Assembly (NCBI GenBank): GCA_030248215.1
Contig: JASANG010000330.1
Location: forward strand, 87,501 to 151,500
DNA from: Enoplolaimus lenunculus
Lineage: Eukaryota; Nematoda; Enoplea; Enoplida; Thoracostomopsidae
Length of the DNA: 64,000 bases
Direction: 5' to 3'
Shown here: positions 11,661 through 21,909 of the stretch, in pieces
Numbering within the stretch: position 1 is the first letter of the stretch
How the letters are laid out: the number at the start of each line of letters is the position of its first letter
Translations under genes and position numbers: made by a program
Notes under the pieces: model-generated
The model's database searches: none
The model's input: only the letters and a program-made list of their open reading frames with translations
What the model was told of the DNA's origin: nothing

Positions 11661-11933
11661 GGCCAATGTAAAGAACAGGGGCGGAACAGTATTATAAGCG
11701 TATTCCTAAGCCTAAGCCTGAGCGTAAAAATGAATATATTCCTAAGCCTAAGCCTAAGCCTGAGCCTAAGCGTAAAAATGAATATATTCCTAAGCCTAAG
11801 CCTGAGCCTAAGCCTAAGTGTAAAAATGAGCATATTCCTCAGCCTAAGCCAGGCAAAATAATTAGTCTACAGCTTAAGCTTACTCTATTCTAGTCCGACA
11901 GAAAAACGTTCCGCCCTGATCTTTACATGGACC
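11661..11933. mobile_element. hAT-like MITE, family A copy 1 (TTAGGC array)
   Basis: Left terminus GGCCAATGTAAAGAACAGG, right terminus CCCTGATCTTTACATGGACC, flanked by CACAATTG and CACACTTG (8 bp, one difference). The core has about 16 CCTAAG or CCTGAG hexamers punctuated by GTAAAAATGAATATATT. Open frames across the array are periodicity artefacts. Confidence 0.85.
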
Positions 11934-12470
11934 CACACTTGGATGATTATTTAAACAAAATAATGCGCCAATAGACGCAACTGAATCTCATATTTAATTT
12001 CGCGATAATTAAAGTTTCAAAATCTTTTAAGCCAGCCATGCGGAAAAAAAGATTCGTCTAATTAGATCCGCGGTTGCTAATCAATATAAACATATTTGCT
12101 TGAAGATATATTTTCTTTAATATTAACCCTGCCTCGATAAAGCATACCATGGGAAGGATTACGCTGGTTGCTAACAGTGTATGATACGTTGAACGGCAAA
12201 TTACAACTCCGGGTATTCTGATACGCTCAAACTAACTCTGATGTATAATAGTTGTATACCTTAGCCTATATTTGCCACACAGGTCAGTAGCCAGCTCACC
12301 TTGCTAGGGGGGTGCTAAATAGTTTTCAGGAGGTGCATTCAAAGGGTTTTAATGACTTACAAGTAAAATTGAAAATTTTCCGGGTGGCGGGCGACAATTT
12401 TTCCAGGATGCAGTGGTGAACAATTCGTACGCGTATGTGCAGCGTAAAATCTACACAAGACATGAAACGC
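11934..12470. other. No gene seen
   Basis: Non-coding DNA. Around 12290-12400 a stretch resembles the interior of family E (GGGTGCTAAATAGTTTTCAGG) but has no clean ends. Confidence 0.3.
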
Positions 12471-12479
12471 ACATGGTAC

Positions 12480-12570
12480 TCGAGTATCAAGCTCCTATAG
12501 TTGAGTTATGATGGTAAACAACACCTCACTGCCAGTGTCGGAGCAGACAGGGGTGTGGGATCAATACAAA
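12480..12570 (+). repeat. Degraded tRNA-derived SINE-like sequence, copy 1
   Basis: Shares TCAAGCTCCTATAG and the following box A-like GTTGAGTTATGATGGTA with the better-preserved copy at 14.44 kb. The box B equivalent is decayed here. Two dispersed copies with the same tRNA-like head suggest a SINE. Confidence 0.4.
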
Positions 12571-12817
12571 CTTCAGGGTCGGGCCCCCCAAACTCGCGAG
12601 AAAAGCGAGCGAGAAGCCAGACGCATTTTGAAACTTCGGCGTTTTATGTTTCAACCGGTTACGGTTGGGGCCGCTTTAGGGGTGGGCCCCCCAAATTTAC
12701 TAACATTTATATATTAACAAAAATAAATTCTTTAAAACTCATTGCAAAAGCATTCTCATACTCGGCCATCCCCTGCATACACCTCTGTCTTCAAGACAGG
12801 AAATTTACCTAATTTTT

Positions 12818-12959
12818 GGCCTATGTAACGATCAGGGGCGGAAGGTTTTTCTGTGGGACTGCAACAGAGTAAGCTGAAGCAGACTATTTTTGCTTGTCTG
12901 AGGCTTAGGCTTAAGAATATGCTTGTAATACTGTTCCGCCCCTGTTCTTTACATTGGCC
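12818..12959. mobile_element. hAT-like MITE, family A copy 2 (short)
   Basis: Ends GGCCTATGTAACGATCAGG and CCTGTTCTTTACATTGGCC are inverted repeats. Only two or three TTAGGC hexamers remain. Both flanks carry AATTTTT, consistent with a target duplication in an A/T run. This copy shows that the array is not needed for element identity. Confidence 0.75.
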
Positions 12960-13609
12960 AATTTTTTATGATTCGGGAATATACAATTTGTTAGTACTAA
13001 AAGATAAAATTGTACACTTCAGTTTTAACTATTTTATTAAATTATTATGTTAATCACAGTGAATAAAAACTAAAATTAATACTTAAAACCCAAATAAAAT
13101 TTGAGAAAGTAACCAAAGTTTACCGATTAATTTCCGCGAACAACCACAAAATACAAATACATAATTGTAAATATTTGAAAATTGCAAAACAACTTTTAAA
13201 TAATAGTTTATGACATTGCAAATAAGCTTTGCTAAGCCAAACCTCATAATTTTGCAGCTTCATACAAATAATCGTCATCGCAACATTTCCAATATGATAA
13301 CACTGGGGGGTAATCAACGCCTCCCCACCGCAATCCCCGAAATCTTCGAATGAGAACCACCTAAGCATATGCTGAACTTCGCCATCGACATCGGTCAAAA
13401 TTACCCGTTTCATATGTTTACAGGATTCGGACTGGCGTATACCCTAATCCATGTAAGATTTTGGCTCATTATTTAGTCCGGCACCAGCATTAATACAGAA
13501 AAAATACCATATTGGATTTCTACGAAACGCTGTGTTAAACAGCAAACAAAGCTAATTCGCTAAATTATACCTTTTCACAGTGACAAAGTTAGAAGTTTTC
13601 AGCGGCAAA
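12960..13609. other. No gene seen
   Basis: AT-rich non-coding DNA without a recognised repeat or exon. Confidence 0.3.
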
Positions 13610-13756
13610 GGCCCATAGAACAGGGCCGGAACAGCAGTATACGCATATTCTTAAGCCTATGACTAAGCCTAAGCCTAAGCAAAAATAGTTAAAAGCTTAA
13701 CCTGACCCTATTATAGCCCGTCCGAAAACGATCCGGTCCTGTTCTATATATGGGCC
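13610..13756. mobile_element. hAT-like MITE, family A copy 3
   Basis: Ends GGCCCATAGAACAGGGCCGG and CGGTCCTGTTCTATATATGG plus GCC are inverted. Flanks GCGGCAAA and GTGGCAAG match at 6 of 8 positions. Four or five CCTAAG-type hexamers in the middle. Confidence 0.8.
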
Positions 13757-13776
13757 GTGGCAAGGATCAGCGTCGA

Positions 13777-13942
13777 TGGGCACGTAGGCAAGGAGGGCCA
13801 AGGGGGCTCATCCACCCTGAAGAAATATTGGCTCTCCCTGAAAAATTTCCAACCTTGCCTGTAAGTGCAACAAAAACCCTTGTATGCCTCTCCTGAACTT
13901 GTTTTAGCCACCCCTAGCAAGGCGAGCGAGCCTACGGGCATA
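13777..13942. mobile_element. hAT-like MITE, family E copy 1
   Basis: A 166-bp element starting TGGGCACGTAGGCA and ending CGAGCCTACGGGCATA, flanked on both sides by the identical 8-mer AGCGTCGA. Its body (ATTTCCAACCTTGCCTGTAA, TGTATGCCTCTCCTGAA, TAGCAAGGCGAGC) recurs at 15.1, 17.5 and 18.4 kb. An exact duplication implies a fairly recent insertion. Confidence 0.9.
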
Positions 13943-13950
13943 AGCGTCGA

Positions 13951-14400
13951 AGAAAATGACTCAAATGCTGGCTTTTAAGATAGTATTTAGCAGAACGATT
14001 ATTTAACAGCGCAGTCCCTGCTGCACACAAACAAAACTGTTCAGATTCGAAGGATTAAAGCACCGCCACAACCATCCCGATACGTCCAAAATCCTGCTTG
14101 AATAAGCCCCTAGAGAATGACATTTGTATATTGGGGTAAGGAAAATAGTTTCTAACATTGTATTCGTTTAATATAATTAAATAAATTTCGGCACAGGGTA
14201 CAAAACTGTTCCTTGTGCGGGCGCTTCGTCTCCCCTCTTTTTGCGGCAGCTTTTCGATGGTCTACGGCGTTTCTGCGATCGGACTTAACGCCTTCTCACA
14301 TTGAGTTGCCTATAGGCAACTTAGCGCAGAGTATATACGTTAAATAATATATATCGCACCGTGTTTAACAATTGCAACACGTATACATAGTACTAAATCA
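13951..14400. other. No gene seen
   Basis: Non-coding DNA between a family E MITE and a SINE-like sequence. Confidence 0.3.
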
Positions 14401-14436
14401 CCACAAGACGTGAGAGCCCCCTCGGGCTCGAGCGTC

Positions 14437-14525
14437 AAGCTCCTATAGCCGAGTGGTGATGGTATACGCCTCCCACTCCAGTCACTGGAGTTCGAATCCT
14501 AGCATAAAAGTAGGTCTCATGAGAA
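14437..14525 (+). repeat. tRNA-derived SINE-like sequence, copy 2
   Basis: TAGCCGAGTGG is a good box A of Ser/Leu tRNA type, and GGAGTTCGAATCC 36 nt later is a near-consensus box B. The 5' and 3' acceptor arms do not pair, and the surrounding 60 bp also resemble the copy at 12.48 kb. A Pol III-transcribed SINE is therefore more likely than a working tRNA gene. Confidence 0.5.
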
Positions 14526-15066
14526 ATAGAAAATATTCATGTGAGAAAGGGTTAATAATAATATCCAACGATCACAACAGTGATTAATTTGACAAACCTG
14601 AAATTATACAAATTCAGTGTGTTTGCAGTAGATTTTAAGAAGAAAAACACCCGTTTCCTGGTCGATATCAATTAGCGGAGATGTTTTTGACCGAATTCAG
14701 CTTAATGGCTTGAGCTGCAGGTCATGTAAGCTAACAAGAGTGCGTAGCCAAATGAGTCACAGAGTGGCCGTGCCACCGGTATATAGTTTTAATCTGTGTC
14801 AAGAGTAGTTTTTGGCCCAAAATTGAGCGAAACCCTCGAATGGCAGCCATTAAAATGATTTTATCGCGACACCAGCATGGTGTAAATTAGTAACAGGCTT
14901 GTGCCCGCTAAATTTTAGCTAATTTAAAAAAATAGCTTTAAAACGTGCACACTAATGAGTAGGGTGGTATACACTGTGGCGTTCGAACGAAACATTTACA
15001 TCTCAAGAAATTCATCACATTGACACGGAAATATTACGTACCAGCATGCCCCCTTGTTATCGCCAC
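14526..15066. other. No gene seen
   Basis: Non-coding DNA; no repeat or exon recognised. Confidence 0.3.
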
Positions 15067-15074
15067 AACTTCCA

Positions 15075-15243
15075 CGGGCCCGTAGCCAAATGGGCCAGGG
15101 GGGCTTGGCTCGGCCACCCCTGGAAAAATTTCGGCGCCCCTAGAAAATGTTCAACATTGCTTGTAACTCATTGAAAACAACTTGAATGCCTCTCCTGAAA
15201 ACATTTTAGACACCTCTAGCAAGGTGAGCTGGCTACGAGCGTG
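15075..15243. mobile_element. hAT-like MITE, family E copy 2
   Basis: A 169-bp element, CGGGCCCGTAGCC to GGCTACGAGCGTG, with the identical 8-mer AACTTCCA on both sides. The body matches the other family E copies, including TGCCTCTCCTGAAAAC and TAGCAAGGTGAGC. Confidence 0.9.
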
Positions 15244-15490
15244 AACTTCCATCATTGTCATTGCAATTATTTTAATTATGATTAAAATTTAAAACAAACA
15301 CGATATACAGGCAGGAATTATGCATTGTTTATTATCCCGGCACCAGCGGACATTTGCGAAGAAAAATGGTCAAATTTTGACAAATTTTGCGTATTCAAGC
15401 ATTGCAAGGCTGAATAATTCAAAACAAACATATTCAAAATCCGATCGCTTTTGGCAAAACATCAACTGGTTGTGGGAAACAATAACAACC

Positions 15491-15727
15491 GGCCCATGTA
15501 TAGAACAGGGCCGGAACAGTAGTATAAGCATATTCCTAAGCCTAAGCCTAAACGTATAGGTGAGCCTATTCCTATGCCTAAGCCTCAGCCTAAGCCTAAG
15601 CCTCAGCCTAAGCGTATGGATAAGCCTAAGCCTAAGCCTAGGCCTAAGCAAAAAAATGAGTCTAAAGCTAAAACTGACTCTATTATAGCCCCTCCGGAAA
15701 ACGATTCGGCCCTGTTTGACATAGGCC
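15491..15727. mobile_element. hAT-like MITE, family A copy 4 (TTAGGC array), exact 8-bp duplication
   Basis: Left end GGCCCATGTATAGAACAGGG, right end CGGCCCTGTTTGACATAGGCC, with TAACAACC directly repeated on both flanks. The core holds about 16 CCTAAG hexamers, then the family A tail (TGAGTCTAAAGC, AAACTGACTCTATTATAG). This copy, with the one at 19.37 kb, defines the family as hAT-type. Confidence 0.92.
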
Positions 15728-15735
15728 TAACAACC

Positions 15736-15976
15736 GGTAGAGTTAGCGTCTTTACTGAGCAACTGTAAGAAGCCGCGTAACAATTAAAGTATCACAACAG
15801 AAAAACAGGTGACGTTTAAATCGAAGACACAGGGAATTTTAAGTTTGAACCCAAAAGTTAAAAACATTTCGCTGAAAATGACATTTTAATGGCCGCAGCA
15901 CGAACCTGAAAGAGAAGACAACAAGCATGCATTTGGTGCCACTGGTTTAAAACCAGCTTAAAACCATAAACGAGCT
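15736..15976. other. No gene seen
   Basis: Short non-coding spacer between two MITEs. Confidence 0.3.
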
Positions 15977-15978
15977 TA

Positions 15979-16430
15979 CTGTAGTGACCAGAATAAGAGG
16001 GGGACTGATATTTATTTGGCCTCTCCAGAGAGTATTTCCCTCCTTATTCGGTTACGGACTGTTGTTTATTTTTAACCCCGCTCCGACACCCTTCGTTACT
16101 GATATATATCCGGTACTGCAATTATCCGTTGAATTAAACGATTATTTGTCTTGTATCAAAACCTTGAGCGATAATGCAAGGTCATACTTACTTAGGAATG
16201 TTCTTTCAAAATTTAAGTATGCCTTAAAGATTCGAACTCAATTATATTTGGTCCTGGAGTCATTTATGCAATACAATTAGGAATAACTGACTTTAATGGA
16301 CTCTAATTAGGATTTAGGGACTCTATCCGCTTACGGTCTCTTATTAGGGATATGGACTCCTATTCATTGGAATTTAAAATGCCCCCCCCCCTCTTATTAC
16401 CCCACATCCTCTTATTCGGGTCACTACTGC
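15979..16430. mobile_element. TA-flanked MITE, family F (Tc1/mariner-like ends)
   Basis: Begins after TA with CTGTAGTGACCAGAATAAGA and ends TCTTATTCGGGTCACTACTG, giving about 25-bp inverted repeats. Four further copies or fragments lie in the window at 5.7, 30.6-30.8, 31.3 and 36.9 kb. The TA boundary and terminus suggest a Tc1/mariner-type non-autonomous element. No transposase is present. Confidence 0.75.
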
Positions 16431-17092
16431 AAGTTTAAAATTTAAGCAGCCGCTGTTTATCGATGAAATTTATCCAATCAGTGAAAGGGGTTAACGAAGT
16501 TGCAACCGTGCGCCCCATTGGTTTGATTTTCATAGCAAATGCATTTCACAAGCTTGTAACCACAATGAAGCAACGGAGCTCAGCCCTCAACAGCAAATAT
16601 GGATTGAACGGATGTCGGGACCGGAGACGGATAGTGAAAGTTTATTACAATCAAATCGAACATTAACCGGATATAGCGTCATAGCACTAATGCATTGTAT
16701 GATTCGCTCAATAGCATATGCTCATTAAATTAAAACTAACTATAGACATGATTTTTTCTTTTATTTCACTATATATAATTTTCAGCTTCTTGATTTGTCG
16801 CGAAATGAAATGGCAGCAAAAAATTATGCTTACGGTTAAGCTTAGGCTTGAGATTATGCTTAGATTTATTCATAGGCTTTAGGGCAGTGTTGACGACAAG
16901 TTGTCAGGCGACGAATTGTCATAGATTCAGTTAAAAAATTTTCTGACTAAAACTGCAACCAATCGCACGTTAAACCAACAACCTAAAACACAGGGCCATA
17001 CCAACGAAGATGAAGGCGTGGGAGTCGCCCTTAATCGGTATTTGTTAGTATCAAGTAACGAATTAAATTCAACCCTAAGAAACAATACTTGT
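16431..17092. other. No gene seen
   Basis: Non-coding. A few TTAGGC-like hexamers near 16.83-16.88 kb look like a decayed array. Nothing else is recognised. Confidence 0.3.
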
Positions 17093-17384
17093 TTCTTGGT
17101 TAATAATTTTCTAACCAATCAAAATTATTGTTTCTCGGTTGATTTTCTAACCAATCAAAATTATTGTTTCTTGGTTAATTTGCTAACCAATCAAAATTAT
17201 TATTTCTCGGTTAATTTTCTAACCAATCAAAATTATTGTTTATCGGTTAATTTTCTAACCAATCAAAATTATTGTTTCTTGGTTAATTTTCTAACCAATC
17301 AAAATTATTGTTTCTTAGTTAATTTTCTAACGAATCAAAATTATTGTTTCTTGGTTAATTTTGTAACCAATCAAAATTATTCTA
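17093..17384. repeat. 36-bp minisatellite, about eight units
   Basis: The unit reads roughly GGTTAATTTTCTAACCAATC followed by AAAATTATTGTTTCTT and repeats head to tail with a few substitutions. TTGGTTA and TAACCAA within each unit are complementary, so each unit can form a small hairpin. Because 36 is divisible by three, it leaves an open frame of a 12-residue repeat (NFLTNQNYCFLV). There is no sign of a real gene around it. Confidence 0.92.
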
Positions 17385-17508
17385 TACCCCCTTGAAGGAA
17401 AAATATCTTCTCTGTACGAAACGAAAACTACGTTGTTCCTATCGTTTAAAACCACGCAAATTACAATCCAGGAGCAGCCCAGCGCAAGCTTGCAACCAGG
17501 AACTGTTA

Positions 17509-17652
17509 TGGGCCCGTAGCCAGACGGAGACCCAAGGAGTCTCAGCGTCCCTGGAAAATTTTCAACCTTACTTATAATTCATCGAATATCCTTGTATGCC
17601 TCTCCTGAAAAGTGTTTAGCTTCATTAGCAAAGTTAGCTGGCTACGGTGTTG
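17509..17652. mobile_element. hAT-like MITE, family E copy 3
   Basis: Starts TGGGCCCGTAGCCAGAC and ends GGCTACGGTGTTG. Flanks AACTGTTA and AACTGCTA differ at one of eight positions. Slightly shorter than the other copies. Confidence 0.85.
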
Positions 17653-17709
17653 AACTGCTAGCAGAGAAGGCATTGTAGTTTATAGAATTGTGGCCAGACC
17701 AATTAAGGG

Positions 17710-17889
17710 GGCCCATGTATAGAACAGAGTCGGAACGTTTTCCTATGGGGCTGTAATAGAGTCAGTTTAAGCTTTAGACTAACTTTTTTAGCTTAGGCTT
17801 AGGCTTAGGAATACGCTCATCCTTACGTTTAGGCTTAGGCTTAGGAATATACTCATACTACTGTTCCGGCCCCGTTCTATACATGGGCG
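17710..17889. mobile_element. hAT-like MITE, family A copy 5
   Basis: GGCCCATGTATAGAACAGAG at the left and CCCCGTTCTATACATGGGC at the right are inverted repeats. Flanks ATTAAGGG and AGTACGGG match at 6 of 8 positions. The array is short (about six TTAGGC hexamers in two blocks) and in the opposite orientation to copies 1 and 4. Confidence 0.8.
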
Positions 17890-18391
17890 AGTACGGGTCT
17901 GCCGTAAGCCGTCTCCCCCCTAAATTGCCGACCAGCCCCTCATGGCGGTTCAAAAACCACCACCCCAGCTGATGCTTTAAAAAGCCATGCGGTCTTTGTT
18001 TAAAAATTTGCCGATCAAAGAAACGTGATCTCTGGCACAGTATAAATTTAACTCTTGGCCGGGTTTGATTTGAGTTTTTAAACCTAAATATTTCACTGGT
18101 TTCAACTTAAGTTTTTTGGCATCGCAATCATATTAAAAACAAATTATAGCAAAATGTGTCTGGATTAAACTATTTTATGGTTTTCATGATAGAGGACATT
18201 CGTGCAACATAACATAGTCGGCCTAAACCTTTTGCCAAAGGCTACGCAAACCCCTTATCTATGGATAAACTCGGCACCCCTGGACTGCAAATATTTTGGC
18301 CTCTTCAATGCTAAACCACATGGGGGGCAGTTAGGGATCCGCTCATATGCGGCCATAGACCCCTTTAGCCGAAACGTTTTTCTACAGCATT
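17890..18391. other. No gene seen
   Basis: Non-coding DNA between MITEs. Confidence 0.3.
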
Positions 18392-18399
18392 GCATGAAT

Positions 18400-18562
18400 C
18401 GGGCCCCGTAGCTAAGGAGGAGCAGGGGGCCTCAGCCTCCTTGGAAAAACATTGGCCCCCTAGAAGATTTTCAACCTTGCTTGTCAGTCATTGAAAACCT
18501 TTAAATGTCCCTCCTGAATAATTTTTAGCTTCTCATAGCAAGGTAAGCTGGTTACGGGCTTG
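18400..18562. mobile_element. hAT-like MITE, family E copy 4
   Basis: CGGGCCCCGTAGCTAAGG at the left, GGTTACGGGCTTG at the right. Flanks GCATGAAT and ACAAGAAT match at 6 of 8 positions. The body shares ATTTTCAACCTTGCTTGT with the other copies. Confidence 0.8.
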
Positions 18563-18742
18563 ACAAGAATTCTATGATAGTAAAATTTTTCTTGCCGCCT
18601 CTAGAAATGTTTTTCGTAGCTTCAACCAAGCTATCTTTAGAAAACTTAGTCTTTAAATCTTACCGACTAAGTACTAAACTGTCTGGCTATTCGTTCTAAA
18701 GAAACCATAGAACTCAAGAAGCATTATGCATCAAACACAAAC

Positions 18743-18868
18743 ACAAATATATATGAATATATAATATATAAATATATAATACATAATATATAATATATAC
18801 ACATATATACATATATAAAATATATATAATATATAATACGTATATATTATATATACATAAATATATAA
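18743..18868. repeat. AT-rich dinucleotide-like tract
   Basis: About 125 bp of TATATA, ATATAC and AATATA repeats with few interruptions. Probably a slippage-prone microsatellite. Confidence 0.85.
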
Positions 18869-19370
18869 GCAAAAGTAAATACATTAACCAGTTTGCTAAT
18901 GGTGTCGGCTAATACAAAAACTGGTCAAATTTTTTCAAGTTTCAGACAAATATTTGATTTTATTTCGAAATGGCTTTTAAAATTTAAATACTAAATTTCT
19001 TGAATTTAAACTAATTTTTTTCGAACGCATGAATGATATACAAAAACGGGCGCATTTACACTTCTCAACCGCAGATTTAGTCTTCGGCGCGGGCTAAGAC
19101 TTAAATTTAGGCTTAGGTTTCACAACACGTTTACCTACGCATAACCGTTTGCCGAGGCGTTTAGCTAAGTCTAAGCCTGATTCTAAACCTAAGCTTACTT
19201 GTCAATCTTAGCAGGAGTGTTCAAGAGACCAAGGATAAATAAACCGTTTTCGTAAGTTGGTTTCTACACAACCAAAACTGAAGACAGCTCGTAGGAGATT
19301 TACCCCCCGTAGCAGAGGAATTGATAACAACCGTTCAAAGTGGCCAAAAATGATCTTGTATGACCAGAAC
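18869..19370. other. No gene seen; decayed TAAGCC hexamers near 19.1-19.2 kb
   Basis: Non-coding; contains several degenerate copies of the TTAGGC or TAAGCC hexamer but no family A or B terminus. Confidence 0.3.
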
Positions 19371-19915
19371 GGCCCATGTATAAAACAATCCGGAACAGTA
19401 GTATAAACATATTCCCAAGCCTAAGCCTAAGCCTAAGCCTAAGCGTATGGATGAGCCTAAGCCTAAGCCTAAGCGTATGGATGAGCCTATTCTTAAGCCT
19501 AAGCCTAAGCCTAGGCCTAAGCGTATGGATGAGCCTATTCCTAAGAATAAGCCTAAGCCTAAGCCTAAGCGTATGGATGAGCCTATTCCTAAGAATAAGC
19601 CTAAGCCTAAGCCTAAGCGTATGGATGAGCCTATTCCTAAGAATAAGCCTAAGCCTAAGCCTAAGCGTATGGATGAGCCTATTCCTAAGAATAAGCCTAA
19701 GCCTAAGCCTAAGCGTATGGATGAGCCTAAGCCTAAGCCTAAGCGTATGGATGAGCCTATTCCTAAGAATAAGCCTAAGCCTAAGCCTAAGCGTATGGAT
19801 GAGCCTATTCCTAAGCCTAAGCCTAAGCCTATGCAAAAAATAGTCTAAAGCCTAAACTGACTCTATTAATATAGCTCCTCCGGAAAACGATCCGGCCCTG
19901 TTCTATACATGGGCC
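19371..19915. mobile_element. hAT-like MITE, family A copy 6, largest TTAGGC array, exact 8-bp duplication
   Basis: GGCCCATGTATAAAACAATC at the left, CCCTGTTCTATACATGGGCC at the right, with ACCAGAAC repeated exactly on both flanks. The core is a higher-order repeat: a unit of 48 bp (GCGTATGGATGAGCCTATTC, CTAAGAATAAG, then three CCTAAG) occurs about six times with almost no divergence, plus shorter variants. The uniform units suggest recent expansion inside the transposon. The open frames on both strands arise because 48 is a multiple of three. Confidence 0.93.
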
Positions 19916-21067
19916 ACCAGAACAATCAGCCGTAATTTGAAGAACTGTACTTATCCAGCGTATCTTCGAAACACCGATGACGAAATGGTCCGTAGAGATC
20001 ATTCGGCACCCGCTACCGTTTCATCCCTGCACCTCCAACGAGCATCACATTGAAACAAAACCGCACGCACTGCGAGCGTAAACTTTCTCAAATTATACAC
20101 AAATTTCGATGCCTTTCAGCTTTGCACCTGGTCAATCAAGAACAATAATAAAAAGCATCAATAATAATTTCAGCTATTATTTTGTAAAAAAACCTACCGG
20201 ATCCACCCGTGGGGCTCTATAACCGTTCGAGTTTCGCAGATTTGAAACGAACCCTAAAGCCGCTGTCCATAGACACAATAGCATATGCGTTTGGGTCGTT
20301 GTATAGACTGCTAAACTACCGCCAGCAGAGTAGTCAGCAATCGATGTCGAGAGGGTCAAACCTCATACAAAACAACCTTTTTTGACCTTGGAAACCTGCT
20401 ACAAGATGCTTTTCCCTGTCTTTCGACTACAAATTTCCAACGGTGATATGTACCGTCAATCAATCCCGTTGCAGACACCCCAGACTACCACAACATAGCC
20501 ATCACAAACCCATGACAGACGTCTTTGTTGTTTGATTTTGTCTTAAAAACTCCAACAGTACTAAACACCGAATTGTACCAGTGCCAATGCGACCCACTTT
20601 CGCGAGAGATTAGGCGTTCGTTGTGTTCGAAGACGAGAAAACAAAACCGGCACACATATAAGGTTTACAAGGGCAGATACTGTAAAAAACACGAGTTCGT
20701 AGAGAGACGACCCGCGATAATCGGATGCTGGTTTAAGCGATAGAACCTGGTGTGGACTGTGTGACATTATGAAGGACTTAGTCAACATTGGGATGCAGTA
20801 CTTGCAGCCCCGACATGTTAGTAATTTGCATATTGCGCAAATATATAAATATTGGCAGTGAACACTGGCCAAATGTCAGCGTGACATACGATGCCGTTTT
20901 CGAAATCATAGAGCTGATATTAAAATCACGGTTTACATGACTTTTTATAGACAACAATGGGATACGAGTGAAACAGGAAAAAAATTTTCATAAATTATCT
21001 ATTTCGGCCCAGGCCCCGGGCCGGGATCGGGGCCCGTCCCTGGGACAGCTCTAACACATACTATTTT
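19916..21067. other. No gene supported
   Basis: No exon with a recognisable protein match. On the minus strand, 20.2-20.33 kb, one frame reads a protein-like run (NDPNAYAIVSMDSGFRVRFK) but stops on both sides. I could not assign it. Confidence 0.3.
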
Positions 21068-21434
21068 CAGGGTGTAACCGGACGTCCGTTTCCGTTTCCG
21101 GTAGAAATCGGTATCCGTTTTCGTTTCCGTTATAGAAATATTGGAAATGGTTTATTTTTACGTTCAAAATTAGTATCAAAATGACGTAAATTTGTCACAA
21201 TTTTTCATTACAGATGTGCTGCAATTGTCCGAACTGAAACCAAAATTAAGATATACATCTATAATGTTAAAAATTTCGATGCATCCGCTATTTTTTTCTT
21301 CAAAATTTTAGAAAGCCCAGTGAACATTGGCGACGTCTCAATTGTGTTGCCACAAAACTAAAACCTATTTGAAATTTATAGACTTCAATATCAGCTTTAC
21401 GTTTCCGTTATTTTTACTATCCGTTTACACCCTG
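21068..21434. mobile_element. hAT-like CCGG-rich MITE, family C
   Basis: CAGGGTGTAACCGGACGTCC at the left and CCGTTTACACCCTG at the right. Flanks ACTATTTT and ACTATTAT differ at one of eight positions. The ends are rich in CCGTTTCCG and the middle is AT-rich and non-coding. Confidence 0.85.
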
Positions 21435-21909
21435 ACTATTATTAAATTGATGTCTCAATAAATGCTATGTTAGCACTAAGTATATACGAAATAAAAGTCA
21501 TTAAAAAGTGTCAATAAGACACCCTAAACGTCACATTTCCAGCAAATACGTCCGAGCCTACACCTCGTCCATCGTTTTTGAGTTTACACGATTCTACCGT
21601 ACTTTAAAGACCGGAAATACCGCTTAGCAGGAATTCCAGCATAAAACACACAGGCATACATCAGTAGAAGGTAAACTTTTTTCAACAACTCAGCTAAAAA
21701 AAGCTGTAAAATGTTAAAATTTAAACACAACCAAAGCGGTGATGGTGGTTACCTTGGTAACTCAATTTTTGCTTTCAATAAGTAAAAGAAAAATTACTTA
21801 AAAACCTGAAACCGGTGGCATTGAAGACAAAAAAGCCGACTCAAGAATGCTTCTCTCATCCAAAGTCACATTTGTGGTCAGCGTACAAAGGAAGCAATGT
21901 TGATGGAGA
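21435..21909. other. No gene seen
   Basis: Non-coding DNA between two MITEs. Confidence 0.3.

Noticed and set aside
17018-17395. CRISPR-like array or 12-residue repeat protein
   Set aside because: The repeat length of 36 recalls CRISPR, but units are contiguous with no unique spacers and the DNA is animal. No gene context for a protein.
19300-19848. Repeat proteins of KPKPKRMDEP or SLSLSVWMS type
   Set aside because: Translations of the 48-bp array in a MITE; open on both strands because the period is a multiple of three.
20177-20359. Possible exon on the minus strand around 20.2-20.33 kb
   Set aside because: One frame gives a protein-like run, but it is closed by stops, has no convincing acceptor and donor, and no neighbouring exons.
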